64,000 nt of DNA from Saccharicrinis fermentans DSM 9555 = JCM 21142 (GTDB lineage Bacteria > Bacteroidota > Bacteroidia > Bacteroidales > Marinilabiliaceae): contig NZ_KI912107.1 in assembly GCF_000517085.1 (NCBI RefSeq), forward strand, positions 1,054,398 to 1,118,397, in the 5' to 3' direction. Under the pieces are notes generated by a model. The model was not told where the DNA came from and searched no databases. It saw nothing but the letters and a program-made list of their open reading frames with translations. Positions 7,901 to 20,208 of this stretch are shown in pieces. The number at the start of each line of letters is the position of its first letter. Within the stretch, counting starts at the first letter, position 1. The position numbers and the translations under genes are program-made.

Positions 7901-9445
7901 CTAACGTGCTACTGTGTGTGTGTCTGATTTATAAGATTCTCTTTGTCTGTTTAATTGAGACGAATAGCGTCCTGTTTTTTTTCGTAATTTTTTTAGGAGA
8001 GAAGTGTTTTCATAAACACTCACTAAATTATTGGTTTCCATAGGATCTTCTTGCAGGTTAAAAAGTTGCTCGAAGTCAGGTTTTAAATTATCAAAATCGA
8101 GGTCTTTTTCTGAATATTTTCTTTTTTGTATTTGAAACATACGTATATACTTCCACTTTCCGTCAACTATACCCTCACAAATTGGATTATCACGGCCTGT
8201 ATAAAGGCTTTCGAGAAACAATTCTTTTCTCCACTTTTTACTTTCTCCGTTTAACAGTGGTATTAGGCTGCTTCCTTGCATGTATTCAGGTTTGCTGATA
8301 CCTGCGTAATCAAGTATGGTGCTTGGGATATCTAAACTTGAAACCAGGTTATCAATGGTTGTCCCTTTTACTTCCTCTGGTAGGCGTGGATCGTAAATAA
8401 AACAAGGAACTTTTGCAGCTAGGTCATATAGCAAGGCTTTTCCGCCCATGCCGTATTCTCCCATCAATAATCCATGATCACTTGCGAAAATAATAATGGT
8501 GTTTTCTGTGAGTCCTTTTTCTTTTAGAGCTGCCACCAAATCACCTATTACTTTATCCATGCCTGAAATTTGCTGGTAGTAGCGTATGTGGTGTTCTTTA
8601 CACGATATTGGGTTGTAATCATACTTATAAACATTGCTTGCCCTACCTTTATTCTGGTCTAATACGTTTTTGGGTATATATACGTATGGATCAGTAGCTG
8701 TTTCTTTTGGTATTTCAATATTCAAGTTTCGGTACAAGGTATCGTAAAAAGGATGACCTTTTAGTTTTTCATATTCATTTGCAGGAATCATGCAATCCGC
8801 AGCGTCCTTATTTCCTGGGTACATAGATTTTATTTGACTACCATGTGGAACGGAAAAGCTAACAGACAAGCAAAAAGGCTTCTCAGAGGGTGCTTGGTCA
8901 AGGAATTCTACGATGCTTTCTCCCATTACTGGAGTAATGATATCTTCACCGGAGTCAAAGTATTCGGAACAGTTTTTCGCTGTTTTAGGCCAGAATTTAG
9001 CCCAACCATCATGGGCGCGCCAGTAATCAAACTTACTGTTTGTTTTTCCTTTAAATGTGTAATACTCTATACCAAATTTGCCTATGAAACCAGTATAATA
9101 GCCGTTGTTTCTTAATAACTCAGGGTAGGTGTTGGCCCATTGTTCTTCTGTTAGCTTATAGGAAGAGGTAAATCCAACTCCACTCATGCGTTCGTTTAAG
9201 CCTGTAAAAAAAGCTACTCTGCTGGGTGCACAAATTGGCTCTGCTACATAGGTGTTTGAAAATCGTACGCCATTTTTAATTAATTGATCAACATTGGGAC
9301 TCTTAATGTATGGATGTCCCATGGCCGAAAACGTGTTGTCTTTTTGGTCGTCAGACAGTAAAAAAATAATGTTAGGTTTTTTGTTCTGTGCGTAACTTGT
9401 TGTTAGTGCTATAATGCTAATAAGAATTATATATATATATATCAT
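7901..9445 (-). CDS. Exported S1-type sulfatase
   Basis: A 514-residue formylglycine-dependent sulfatase hydrolysing sulfate esters, probably on a polysaccharide. After the signal peptide (cleavage near TSYAQ, residue 20) come KPNIIFLLSDDQ with the metal-binding Asp pair, and ICAPSRVAFFTG, where the Cys of C-x-P-S-R is oxidised to formylglycine. A later IIIFASDHGLLMGEYG gives the second metal Asp/His. It overlaps the upstream GH2 fragment by ATGA, so it is translationally coupled. A 15-base TA run directly after the start codon encodes IYIYI. Substrate position cannot be told from sequence; neighbours suggest a sulfated fuco- or galacto-glycan. Confidence 0.9.
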   Translation of the reverse strand: MIYIYIILISIIALTTSYAQNKKPNIIFLLSDDQKDNTFSAMGHPYIKSPNVDQLIKNGVRFSNTYVAEPICAPSRVAFFTGLNERMSGVGFTSSYKLTEEQWANTYPELLRNNGYYTGFIGKFGIEYYTFKGKTNSKFDYWRAHDGWAKFWPKTAKNCSEYFDSGEDIITPVMGESIVEFLDQAPSEKPFCLSVSFSVPHGSQIKSMYPGNKDAADCMIPANEYEKLKGHPFYDTLYRNLNIEIPKETATDPYVYIPKNVLDQNKGRASNVYKYDYNPISCKEHHIRYYQQISGMDKVIGDLVAALKEKGLTENTIIIFASDHGLLMGEYGMGGKALLYDLAAKVPCFIYDPRLPEEVKGTTIDNLVSSLDIPSTILDYAGISKPEYMQGSSLIPLLNGESKKWRKELFLESLYTGRDNPICEGIVDGKWKYIRMFQIQKRKYSEKDLDFDNLKPDFEQLFNLQEDPMETNNLVSVYENTSLLKKLRKKTGRYSSQLNRQRESYKSDTHTVAR

Positions 9446-10176
9446 TTTGTTGTGTTTGTGTATTTCCCAAAGAAAATTTCGTCGATGTAGGCGCCTCCGA
9501 TTCCTGCGTTTACTAATTGAATGGTGTTGGCACCTCTTTTAATTTGTATTTTTACGGAAACTGTAGCCCAGTGCTTGCCCCAGGAGCCAGTGTTTGGTAA
9601 CAGTAATTCTGATTGTATTGTTTCTCCATTAACAATCAGTTTTACTACCCTTCCATTATTATTTGTGCTATTGCAACTGTACCTGATGTTGAGGGTTTCT
9701 GGACCATTTTCTGTTAAATCTTTAGTTAGACTTAGACCTGCCTTGTTTTTACCATCACGATACCATGTTTTACTTCGGTAATAGCCTCGTACCTGCCATG
9801 TATGCGTATTTTCTGTTCCAATAAATACTTTGTCTTTGGGCAGGTTGTTGATGTAGTTTGTTTTTTCGCTAGCTCCATTTACGCCATGTATATCCATAAA
9901 TTCTGATCCGGAATGACCGGATGTTACAGGACGTGAAGGATCCAGTTGATGAAATAGTTCTACAATGTCCTTGCCCACAGAGCCTCCTGTTTCATTTCCA
10001 ACACTATAGATTACTACAGCAGGGTGGTTGCGATCACGTTTTATCCAATCTGTTAGGTCTTTTCGCCACCACTCTTTGAAATAACGAACTCCATAATCAT
10101 GTTTTGCTTTTTTCTTCCATCCATCAAATATTTCATCCATTACCATAATGCCAATTTCGTCGCATAAAAAAACATG
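9442..10176 (-). pseudogene. GH2 glycosidase, N-terminally deleted remnant with C-terminal carbohydrate-binding-like domain
   Basis: The frame directly behind the fucosidase stop reads HVFLCDEIGIMVMDEIF, a mid-protein GH2 segment, with no start codon for the missing ~300-400 residues. A conserved GH2 region with VIYSVGNETGG (acid/base Glu) and IGTENTHTW (probable nucleophile Glu) survives. About 90 residues resembling a CBM6/CBM35 beta-sandwich follow, ending GGAYIDEIFFGKY. A normal gene would be over 2 kb. A 234-residue product could start at ATG 10146 but would lack half the barrel. The fragment shares its frame with the fucosidase and overlaps the sulfatase start. Confidence 0.75.
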
Positions 10177-11301
10177 CTAAACATGCTCCCATAAATTATC
10201 CCAACCTCTGGTTTTAATTTCTTTACCTACCTCACGTAGTACTTTTACATCTTCGGGGTGCATTTGACCAGAGGGGAGAGGTCCGGTATTTAACAATAAG
10301 TTAGCGGGGTATTGACTGGCACGTTTTAACATTTTAATGACTTCCTCTTTTGTTTTATGCTTACCATCATGATTTTTCGCATAACCCCATTTATTACGTT
10401 GTAAATGGTCGCATATTTCCAATGGCTTTTCTGGCAGTCCTTCTGTTTTATATTTACGTTCAGGAGCCAGAAAATCTTCAGTGCCTAGGACTCCTTGTTT
10501 ATAAGAAACCAAAGTATGTGGTTGTTTGGCATGAACCAAGTCGTATAGTTCTTGTAGTCTAAACTTTGCAAAGTCTCCTGATGCAGGTACACCTTGTCCA
10601 TCTAGCCATATTCCTCCTATGTTGGGAAACATATTTATCAGTTCACCGACTTGATTGTATAAAAAGTCTACATAGATATTGATATCATGCTCTTCTCCAT
10701 ACTTATAATAGGGTTCTTTTGTCTCATATTTAGGTCTGGCATTTCCACCCCAGTTGTCGTTGTTAGGTGCATGCGGATGACGCCAATCACGACCGTGTGA
10801 ATAGTATAAATATAGAGCAAGTCCTTTTTTGTTACACTGCTCATATAATTCAGCTACTAAGTCTCTTTTGGCAGGAGAGTTGGTACTTTTAAAATCAGTG
10901 TATTGGCTGTCCCAAAGGCAAAAGCTATCATGATGGCGGGTTGTGATATTGATGTATTTCATTTCGGCCTGTAAAGCAAGATCTGTAATGAAGTCAGCAT
11001 CAAATTTATCTGCCTTGAAACGGTCGGCTAGCTTTGCATATTCGTTTACATGTATTTTATCTGCTAGCTGCACCCATTCTCCTCTTCCTAATAAGGAATA
11101 CAAACCGTAGTGAATGAACATACCGTAGCGTGCATTACGAAACCACTCTGTTGATGCTTTACGTGGATCTACTTTGTAAAGATCATTATAGCTGGCTAAA
11201 TATGGAGGTATGTTATTTTTAGAGTTACTGAGGCATCCAGGTAAGATCATAGCTCCTGCGCCTGCTAAAAGTGTAGATGTAAGAAAATTTCTTCTGTTCA
11301 T
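10177..11301 (-). CDS. GH29 alpha-L-fucosidase, exported lipoprotein
   Basis: A 374-residue retaining fucosidase releasing alpha-linked L-fucose. The N-terminus MNRRNFLTSTLLAGAGAMILPGC combines a twin-Arg motif with a lipobox Cys at residue 23, so it is probably Tat-exported and lipid-anchored. GH29 signatures are WFRNARYGMFIHYGLYS, TTRHHDSFCLWDS and NIGGIWLDGQG with the nucleophile Asp, then YPANLLLNTGPLPSG. It ends soon after the catalytic barrel (RGWDNLWEHV), shorter than many Bacteroidota homologues that carry a C-terminal sandwich. Its stop is read straight into a GH2 fragment in the same frame, so a deletion may have removed its original tail. Confidence 0.88.
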   Translation of the reverse strand: MNRRNFLTSTLLAGAGAMILPGCLSNSKNNIPPYLASYNDLYKVDPRKASTEWFRNARYGMFIHYGLYSLLGRGEWVQLADKIHVNEYAKLADRFKADKFDADFITDLALQAEMKYINITTRHHDSFCLWDSQYTDFKSTNSPAKRDLVAELYEQCNKKGLALYLYYSHGRDWRHPHAPNNDNWGGNARPKYETKEPYYKYGEEHDINIYVDFLYNQVGELINMFPNIGGIWLDGQGVPASGDFAKFRLQELYDLVHAKQPHTLVSYKQGVLGTEDFLAPERKYKTEGLPEKPLEICDHLQRNKWGYAKNHDGKHKTKEEVIKMLKRASQYPANLLLNTGPLPSGQMHPEDVKVLREVGKEIKTRGWDNLWEHV

Positions 11302-11435
11302 ATGAATTATATTTAGATGTTTTTGACTGTTTGGTTGATAATTTATTTTATTTCAACGATTGGTTCATTACTTTGTCCATGACCCGTTTATTAGTATGTG
11401 TTATCACGAAACAAATGGTCCTTGGTGTTCATAAA

Positions 11436-11592
11436 TAGTGGCTGCAAGAAAAGGACTGTTTTTTCAGTCTTTGATAAGAAAGCTTCAAAGACAAGGCTTT
11501 CGATTTTTTTGAAACCAAGGAGTTTACTGATTGTAAATGACTGTTTCAAAAATGAGAATAACGCAGTATTTGGAGTTTTCTTGCAAAGACTA
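11436..11592 (+). repeat. MITE-like 157-bp repeat, copy A
   Basis: It matches 44396-44550 in inverted orientation with about eight substitutions and a 2-base indel by eye. The ends are inverted: TAGT near TGCAAGAAAA on the left, TTTTCTTGCA near ACTA on the right. An internal hairpin is formed by GTCTTTGA and TCAAAGAC. It has no coding capacity, which suggests a non-autonomous mobile element. It abuts a truncated exported-protein gene. Confidence 0.75.
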
Positions 11593-11791
11593 AATAGTAT
11601 AGTTGGAGGGGCTTCTTTTTTATTCTATGGAGTGGTGAAAAGTATTTGTAATGATCACCCATTCTGTTGTATCCATACCTTTCTGGTCCATTGCCAATAA
11701 AAGCACTGTATACAATTTTGTTTTGAGCCTTACTTATTATTGGTAAAGCAACGATTATCCAAATAAAATGAAAAGCGATATTTTGGGGCAT
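11593..11791 (-). pseudogene. 5' fragment of an exported protein gene, cut off by the MITE-like repeat
   Basis: An ATG at 11791 opens a frame with a signal peptide (MPQNIAFHFIWIIVALPIISKAQ), followed by NKIVYSAFIGNGPERYGYNR. Around residue 67 it runs into the repeat element, which adds unrelated residues until a stop at 11546. I do not recognise the family. Being next to glycosidases and exported, it was probably another carbohydrate-active protein. Insertion or deletion at the repeat is the likely cause of truncation. Confidence 0.5.
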
Positions 11792-11877
11792 AATGAACTT
11801 GCTTATATGTAAAATTAGTTCAAGGAATTAAGTGGGTAAGCAGAATATTTTTAACTTAAACGGGTCAGAGATAAGAG

Positions 11878-11919
11878 GCGTTATCCTCCCGAAAATTTGT
11901 TTTTTTAGGAGGATAACGC
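11878..11919. terminator. Hairpin downstream of the LacZ-type GH2
   Basis: A perfect 12-base stem, GCGTTATCCTCC (11878-11889) with GGAGGATAACGC (11908-11919), and an 18-base loop. It lies 10 bases after the stop of the minus-strand GH2. There is no clear T-tract, so it may be a processing or stability hairpin. Confidence 0.5.
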
Positions 11920-11928
11920 TTCTGGAAA

Positions 11929-15487
<3,559 letters not shown>

Positions 15488-15495
15488 TAGCTTTG
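15488..15495 (+). promoter_or_regulatory. -7 element (TAGCTTTG) of the hybrid two-component gene
   Basis: A full TAnnTTTG match placing transcription start near 15502. This leaves about 33 bases of leader before ATG 15536 and argues against an earlier start at 15503. No convincing TTG lies 19-21 bases upstream. Confidence 0.5.
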
Positions 15496-15535
15496 TAGGC
15501 ATGTGTACCAGGGTAATGTAATCAATTTTAAAGGT

Positions 15536-18500
15536 ATGAAATTTAGAAATCTACTATATCTACATTTATTAATATTTAACGCTATATGTGCGCAGGGTTA
15601 TAATAATTTATACTTTGAACATATTGATAATACGCAAGGATTATTGTCTGATGAAGTATATAGTACTGTTCAGGATAAAAATGGATTTATCTGGTTTGGT
15701 ACTTCTGAAGGCATTGTCAGGTACGATGGTTATGAATTTGAATCCTTTAAAAATCACGATCATTTAGGTAAATTATATGGTATCGTAATTACTTGCATCC
15801 ATGTGGATCAAGATGGTAACTATTACGTAACTACCAATGATGGTTTTTATGCTTTTAATAAATTTTTTGAACCCATTCTGCAATTTGCAGAAGATTACTT
15901 TAAAGGAACTAAACTCAATTACGTTATAAAAGCTTCTGATGGAACAGTGTATGTAACAGCACAAACGGGTTTTTTTGTTGTTGACCCGATGCAAGAAAAT
16001 GTTTCTTTATTGCGACCAGCTAAAAATGAGAATGTAGGTGTTAATAATACTAAGCAAATAGTTGAAGATAGTAATGGCCAAATATGGATTAGTTCATGGA
16101 CAAATAATATATTGAAGCTGAATTCTGATAAAAAATCATTTACCAATTATACGCTGTTTCAGTCAAAGGGTAAAGTAGGTTATGAATTAGCAACAAATGC
16201 CCTGTTTATTGATAGTAGGGGATATTTATGGGTTGGTAGTTGGGATAAAGGTCTTTTTGTTTTGGATATTTCCGGAGATAGCATCCATATTATTAAAACC
16301 TTTGTGCATGAAAATGCTGATCCTAATTCCATTGCAGGTGATATTATTTTGGCTATTCATGAAGATAGTTATAGTAACATATGGGTTGGAACTCCATATG
16401 GTTTATCTGTAATCCAATATCCCTTAAGTAAAAATCATAAAATTGTAAATCCTACCCCGGAGGATAAAAAGGGATCCATATCCAGTACCATTATTAATTG
16501 TATCATTAATGATGATTCTAATATACTATGGCTTGGCACTAAAGGGGGAGGTGTTGAAAAACTTATATTAGGAAGGAATAAGTTTGAGCATTTAAAAATT
16601 CCTAATTTGTTTCCGCAGAGACGAAATCAGGCCGTCCACTCTTTTGTAATTGACCATAAAGGTAGATTGCTGATGGGAGTCTTGAGTATGGGCTTTGTTG
16701 TTTACGATATGGATGAGAAAGTGTTTAAACATTATAAAGATATTCCTGAGTATAAAGTGTTGGATGAGTTCATCAATTTAAATACGGTGATGGATTTTAT
16801 GTGGGACAGAGATTCTTTATTGTGGATCGGGACAAGGTATAATGGACTCGTGCTCCTGGATGTCAAAACCAAAAAAGTGGAGGTGATCCGTAATGAATTC
16901 AAATGGGATGAATACAGAGGACGTAAAGTTAATGTGTTGAATACTCTACCCAATGGCTCCGTGTTGGCAGGTACTGAAAATGGTCTGAATTTATTGATAA
17001 AAAGAAAAAATAATCGTTGGAAAAGTCGATATATCGATTTAAAAAAGGAGACAGGAGGAAGTGCAGGTACCTTTTCAATTACAGGCATTGTATCCATTGA
17101 CAATCATAGTGTATTAATTGCTTCTGAATTGTATGGTTTGTATAAGCTAACCATTGATAAGGGCGATATTAAGGTTGAAAGGTGGAGTAACTGTGAAGAT
17201 AAGATTGTGTGCTTGTTTAAAGACTATAGTGGCCGGATATGGATCGGAACAAAGGGGAATGGCCTGAAATATATTGATCTTAATAGTGATATTATCTTAC
17301 GTCCTAATCCTGAGACTAATATTATTGGAGATGTAATTTATGGAATTAATCAGGATAAGTATGACAATATATGGGTAACTAGTAATCAAGGGATTTCTAA
17401 GATATGGGTGCAACAACCCGAATTGTCTTCAGAGAGCTATTTTCACAGAGATGGCTTACAAGGTAATTTGTTCCTACCGCGTTCCTTTTATAAGGACGAT
17501 AATGGAATATTCTATGTTGGAGGATATAACGGATTTAATATTTTTGAACCGCATAGAATAAAATCTGATTTTATTAAAGCCCCTGTAGTTATCACCGATG
17601 TATTGGTGGAAGGAGAACCTTATGACTTAGCAAGTTTAAAAGATAGTATTATCTATCTCGATCACTTGCGAAATGATGTGTCTATTTCATTTTCTGCTTT
17701 AAGTTATACGTTCCCGGAAGCCAATCAGTATGCTTATATGATAGAGGGCCTGGATAAGAACTGGAAATTTGCCAACGCTAAAATGCGTAGTGCCAATTAT
17801 AGTAATATTCCCCCTGGTGAATACACATTTCTCTTGAAAGGTTCTAATAGTCAGAGGGTATGGAACGAGGATGTTGTTAAGCTGAAAATAAAGGTGGCTA
17901 TAGCTCCTTATAAATCCTGGTGGGCCATTGGTTTGTATGTTATTATTATTGGAATGATTGCAGGATTGATTTTTAGACAAAGACTTCGAATTGAACGTGT
18001 AAAGCAAAATATGGAATTGGAGCATGTGGCAAGGGTTAAATCAGAGAAATTGAATAATTATAAATTAAGTTTTTTTACCAATATATCACATGAATTACTA
18101 ACACCTATTTCAATATTGTCTACTTCTCTGTTTAGTTTAAAGGAAACGAAAGAATATGATGATAATACTGTCTCTGTTATGGAGCGAAGTATTGCCGGAC
18201 TGGAAAGACTAATTAAACAGCTGCTTACCTTTAGAAAGGTAGAGGCCAATAGTATGCGTGTAAGTATGAATCAGCAGAATATTAGTGAGATTGTATCTGG
18301 CTGTGCGAATGATTTTGAGCTTATAGCCCGAAAAAAGAAGATCAATTTTTCTGTAGATATTGAAGATGGCTTAGCAGGTACGGTGGATAAAGAAAAGTGT
18401 GAATTAATTATTCGTAATTTATTGTCAAATGCGATAAAATATACTTCTGACAATGGAGATATATGGTTCTCACTGGAAAAATTAGGTGCACACAATATTG

Positions 18501-19621
18501 TTATGAAGGTGAAAGATACTGGTTGTGGTATACCTGAGGATGCATTGCCGTACTTGTTTGATCGTTTTTACAGAGTAAAAAATAAAAAGGGTGTTCAGGC
18601 CGAAGGTATTGGTATCGGTCTGAGTCTGACTAAGAGTCTGGTGGATATCTTGCGAGGTAGTATTCAAGTTGAAAGTACAGAGGGAATGGGTACTCTTTTT
18701 ACAGTTTCTTTGCCCATCGACGGAAGTTTTAATGAAGATTATGTGCATAGTGAGGTGGATGAGTTAAAGAGCTTGGATGGGAGTACGATGGTGGATACAG
18801 AAATTAAAATAGAGGACTGCAATATCTTTGAGGGTGATAAAATTTCAGTAGAAGGAAAAACGATTTTATTGGTCGAAGATAACGAAGAGTTTAGGCAGTC
18901 ATTGAAAAAAGTACTGGAATCACGGTATCGGATATTAGAAGCCGAGGATGGAAAAAAAGGTTTGCTCATGGCCGAAAAAGAAGAGGTGGATTTAATTATA
19001 TCGGATGTTATGATGCCTTCTATGAATGGACATGAATTATGTCAGGCCATAAAAGGTAATATTCATACCAGTCATATACCGGTTATTTTATTGACTGCTA
19101 AAGTTGGTGATGATAATAAGTTAGCTGGATATCAGTCTGGTGCGAACGCTTATCTTGAAAAACCTGTGAATATGAAGCTCTTGATAATTCGTATTCGTGC
19201 TTTATTGACAGATTTTCAGAACCAACGTGAAAAAACACATGCCAGCCTTAATCTTGAACCTGAAAATATAGAGATCACTCCCTTGGATGAGGAATTTTTT
19301 AACAGGGCAAAGAAACTAGTGGAGGAGAACATGTCTGATACAGAATATTCTATTAAAGATTTTGCCAATGAATTAGGGGTTAGTAACTCCATGCTTTACC
19401 GAAAAATGAAAAATTTGGCAAGCTGCTCACCCAGTGAGTTTGTGCGTAATATTCGTTTGAAACGTGCTGCACAGTTGTTTGAAAATAGAGCCTTTCAAAT
19501 TTCAGAGGTGGCCTATAAATGCGGTTTCAACGATCTTAGCTATTTTGGAGTTTGTTTTAAAAAGATGTTTGGCGTAACGCCATCTCAATACCAAGAGGGT
19601 GAACGGAAAAGCACTTTGTAA
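15536..19621 (+). CDS. Hybrid two-component system regulator (sensor, receiver and AraC in one protein)
   Basis: A 1361-residue HTCS of the Bacteroidota type. The signal peptide ends near AICAQGYNN. A periplasmic sensor follows, built of repeated beta-propeller blades (motifs such as GFIWFGTSEGIVRYDG, GYLWVGSWDKGLF, NILWLGTKGGGVEKL), then a Y_Y_Y domain. A membrane span lies at about 795-815, the HisKA H-box FFTNISHELLTP at about residue 851, the ATPase with NLLSNAIKYTS and GIGIGLSLTKSL, a receiver with phospho-Asp in DLIISDVMMP (about 1157), and a C-terminal AraC helix-turn-helix (about 1262-1355). It would sense a released oligosaccharide and activate neighbouring glycosidase and sulfatase genes. 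ATG 15536 fits the promoter and the signal peptide. Confidence 0.93.
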   Translation: MKFRNLLYLHLLIFNAICAQGYNNLYFEHIDNTQGLLSDEVYSTVQDKNGFIWFGTSEGIVRYDGYEFESFKNHDHLGKLYGIVITCIHVDQDGNYYVTTNDGFYAFNKFFEPILQFAEDYFKGTKLNYVIKASDGTVYVTAQTGFFVVDPMQENVSLLRPAKNENVGVNNTKQIVEDSNGQIWISSWTNNILKLNSDKKSFTNYTLFQSKGKVGYELATNALFIDSRGYLWVGSWDKGLFVLDISGDSIHIIKTFVHENADPNSIAGDIILAIHEDSYSNIWVGTPYGLSVIQYPLSKNHKIVNPTPEDKKGSISSTIINCIINDDSNILWLGTKGGGVEKLILGRNKFEHLKIPNLFPQRRNQAVHSFVIDHKGRLLMGVLSMGFVVYDMDEKVFKHYKDIPEYKVLDEFINLNTVMDFMWDRDSLLWIGTRYNGLVLLDVKTKKVEVIRNEFKWDEYRGRKVNVLNTLPNGSVLAGTENGLNLLIKRKNNRWKSRYIDLKKETGGSAGTFSITGIVSIDNHSVLIASELYGLYKLTIDKGDIKVERWSNCEDKIVCLFKDYSGRIWIGTKGNGLKYIDLNSDIILRPNPETNIIGDVIYGINQDKYDNIWVTSNQGISKIWVQQPELSSESYFHRDGLQGNLFLPRSFYKDDNGIFYVGGYNGFNIFEPHRIKSDFIKAPVVITDVLVEGEPYDLASLKDSIIYLDHLRNDVSISFSALSYTFPEANQYAYMIEGLDKNWKFANAKMRSANYSNIPPGEYTFLLKGSNSQRVWNEDVVKLKIKVAIAPYKSWWAIGLYVIIIGMIAGLIFRQRLRIERVKQNMELEHVARVKSEKLNNYKLSFFTNISHELLTPISILSTSLFSLKETKEYDDNTVSVMERSIAGLERLIKQLLTFRKVEANSMRVSMNQQNISEIVSGCANDFELIARKKKINFSVDIEDGLAGTVDKEKCELIIRNLLSNAIKYTSDNGDIWFSLEKLGAHNIVMKVKDTGCGIPEDALPYLFDRFYRVKNKKGVQAEGIGIGLSLTKSLVDILRGSIQVESTEGMGTLFTVSLPIDGSFNEDYVHSEVDELKSLDGSTMVDTEIKIEDCNIFEGDKISVEGKTILLVEDNEEFRQSLKKVLESRYRILEAEDGKKGLLMAEKEEVDLIISDVMMPSMNGHELCQAIKGNIHTSHIPVILLTAKVGDDNKLAGYQSGANAYLEKPVNMKLLIIRIRALLTDFQNQREKTHASLNLEPENIEITPLDEEFFNRAKKLVEENMSDTEYSIKDFANELGVSNSMLYRKMKNLASCSPSEFVRNIRLKRAAQLFENRAFQISEVAYKCGFNDLSYFGVCFKKMFGVTPSQYQEGERKSTL

Positions 19622-19668
19622 ATTGCTTTGAAGTCATTTTTTCTAGATGTGATCTTAATCCCGGATGA

Positions 19669-19706
19669 GGCATTGGAGTTTTGTAAAAGTTTTTCTAATG
19701 CCTTTT
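19669..19706 (+). terminator. Probable terminator after the hybrid regulator
   Basis: GGCATT (19669-19674) pairs with AATGCC (19697-19702) with further A/T pairing inside, then TTTT. It starts 48 bases after the stop. Confidence 0.5.
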
Positions 19707-20208
19707 GTGGGGTTAAGGTCGTTGTTTTTCATATTTCCTTTTCTACATTATTCAAGCTTTCCTAGCCACTTTTTATTAAGAAAAGAAGACTACTCCTTTG
19801 GATATCATCTTGCTTAGATATGGTATTCTGTATTAATGATAAACCGAATACTTTCTTTAGTTGTGTTGGTTCTGATATATATTTATATGAGAAATAATTC
19901 AAATTATTATGATATATAATTCTTTTGATATTGTAAGGTGTAGTATATCAATATGATAGTAAAATGAAGTATGACTCTTATTAATTGCATTTTGATTGGC
20001 AAGGTGTCTTTGGTAAAGTGTATATCTTTGATCAAATAGCTTGTAGTATATGAGCTTATTTTATTTAATCATAAGCTAAATAAGGTTGTTTGTGAAAAGA
20101 ATTCTGCGTCAGGATGTAGAATTAGATTTAAGGTATGAAGAGTGGTAGAAATAATCACGAGGAAAAGTTTAGCAAGGCTTTCCTCTATATTAAATAAATA
20201 GATATATA
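19707..20208. other. Intergenic region upstream of the sulfatase pair
   Basis: About 500 AT-rich bases with no supportable gene. A GTGTAGTATATC at 19938 resembles the candidate AraR sites but is too imperfect to assign. The promoter of the sulfatase operon should be here. Confidence 0.4.

Noticed and set aside
19938-19949. GTGTAGTATATC resembling the candidate AraR sites
   Set aside because: Too many mismatches and located before a sulfatase; expected by chance in AT-rich DNA.
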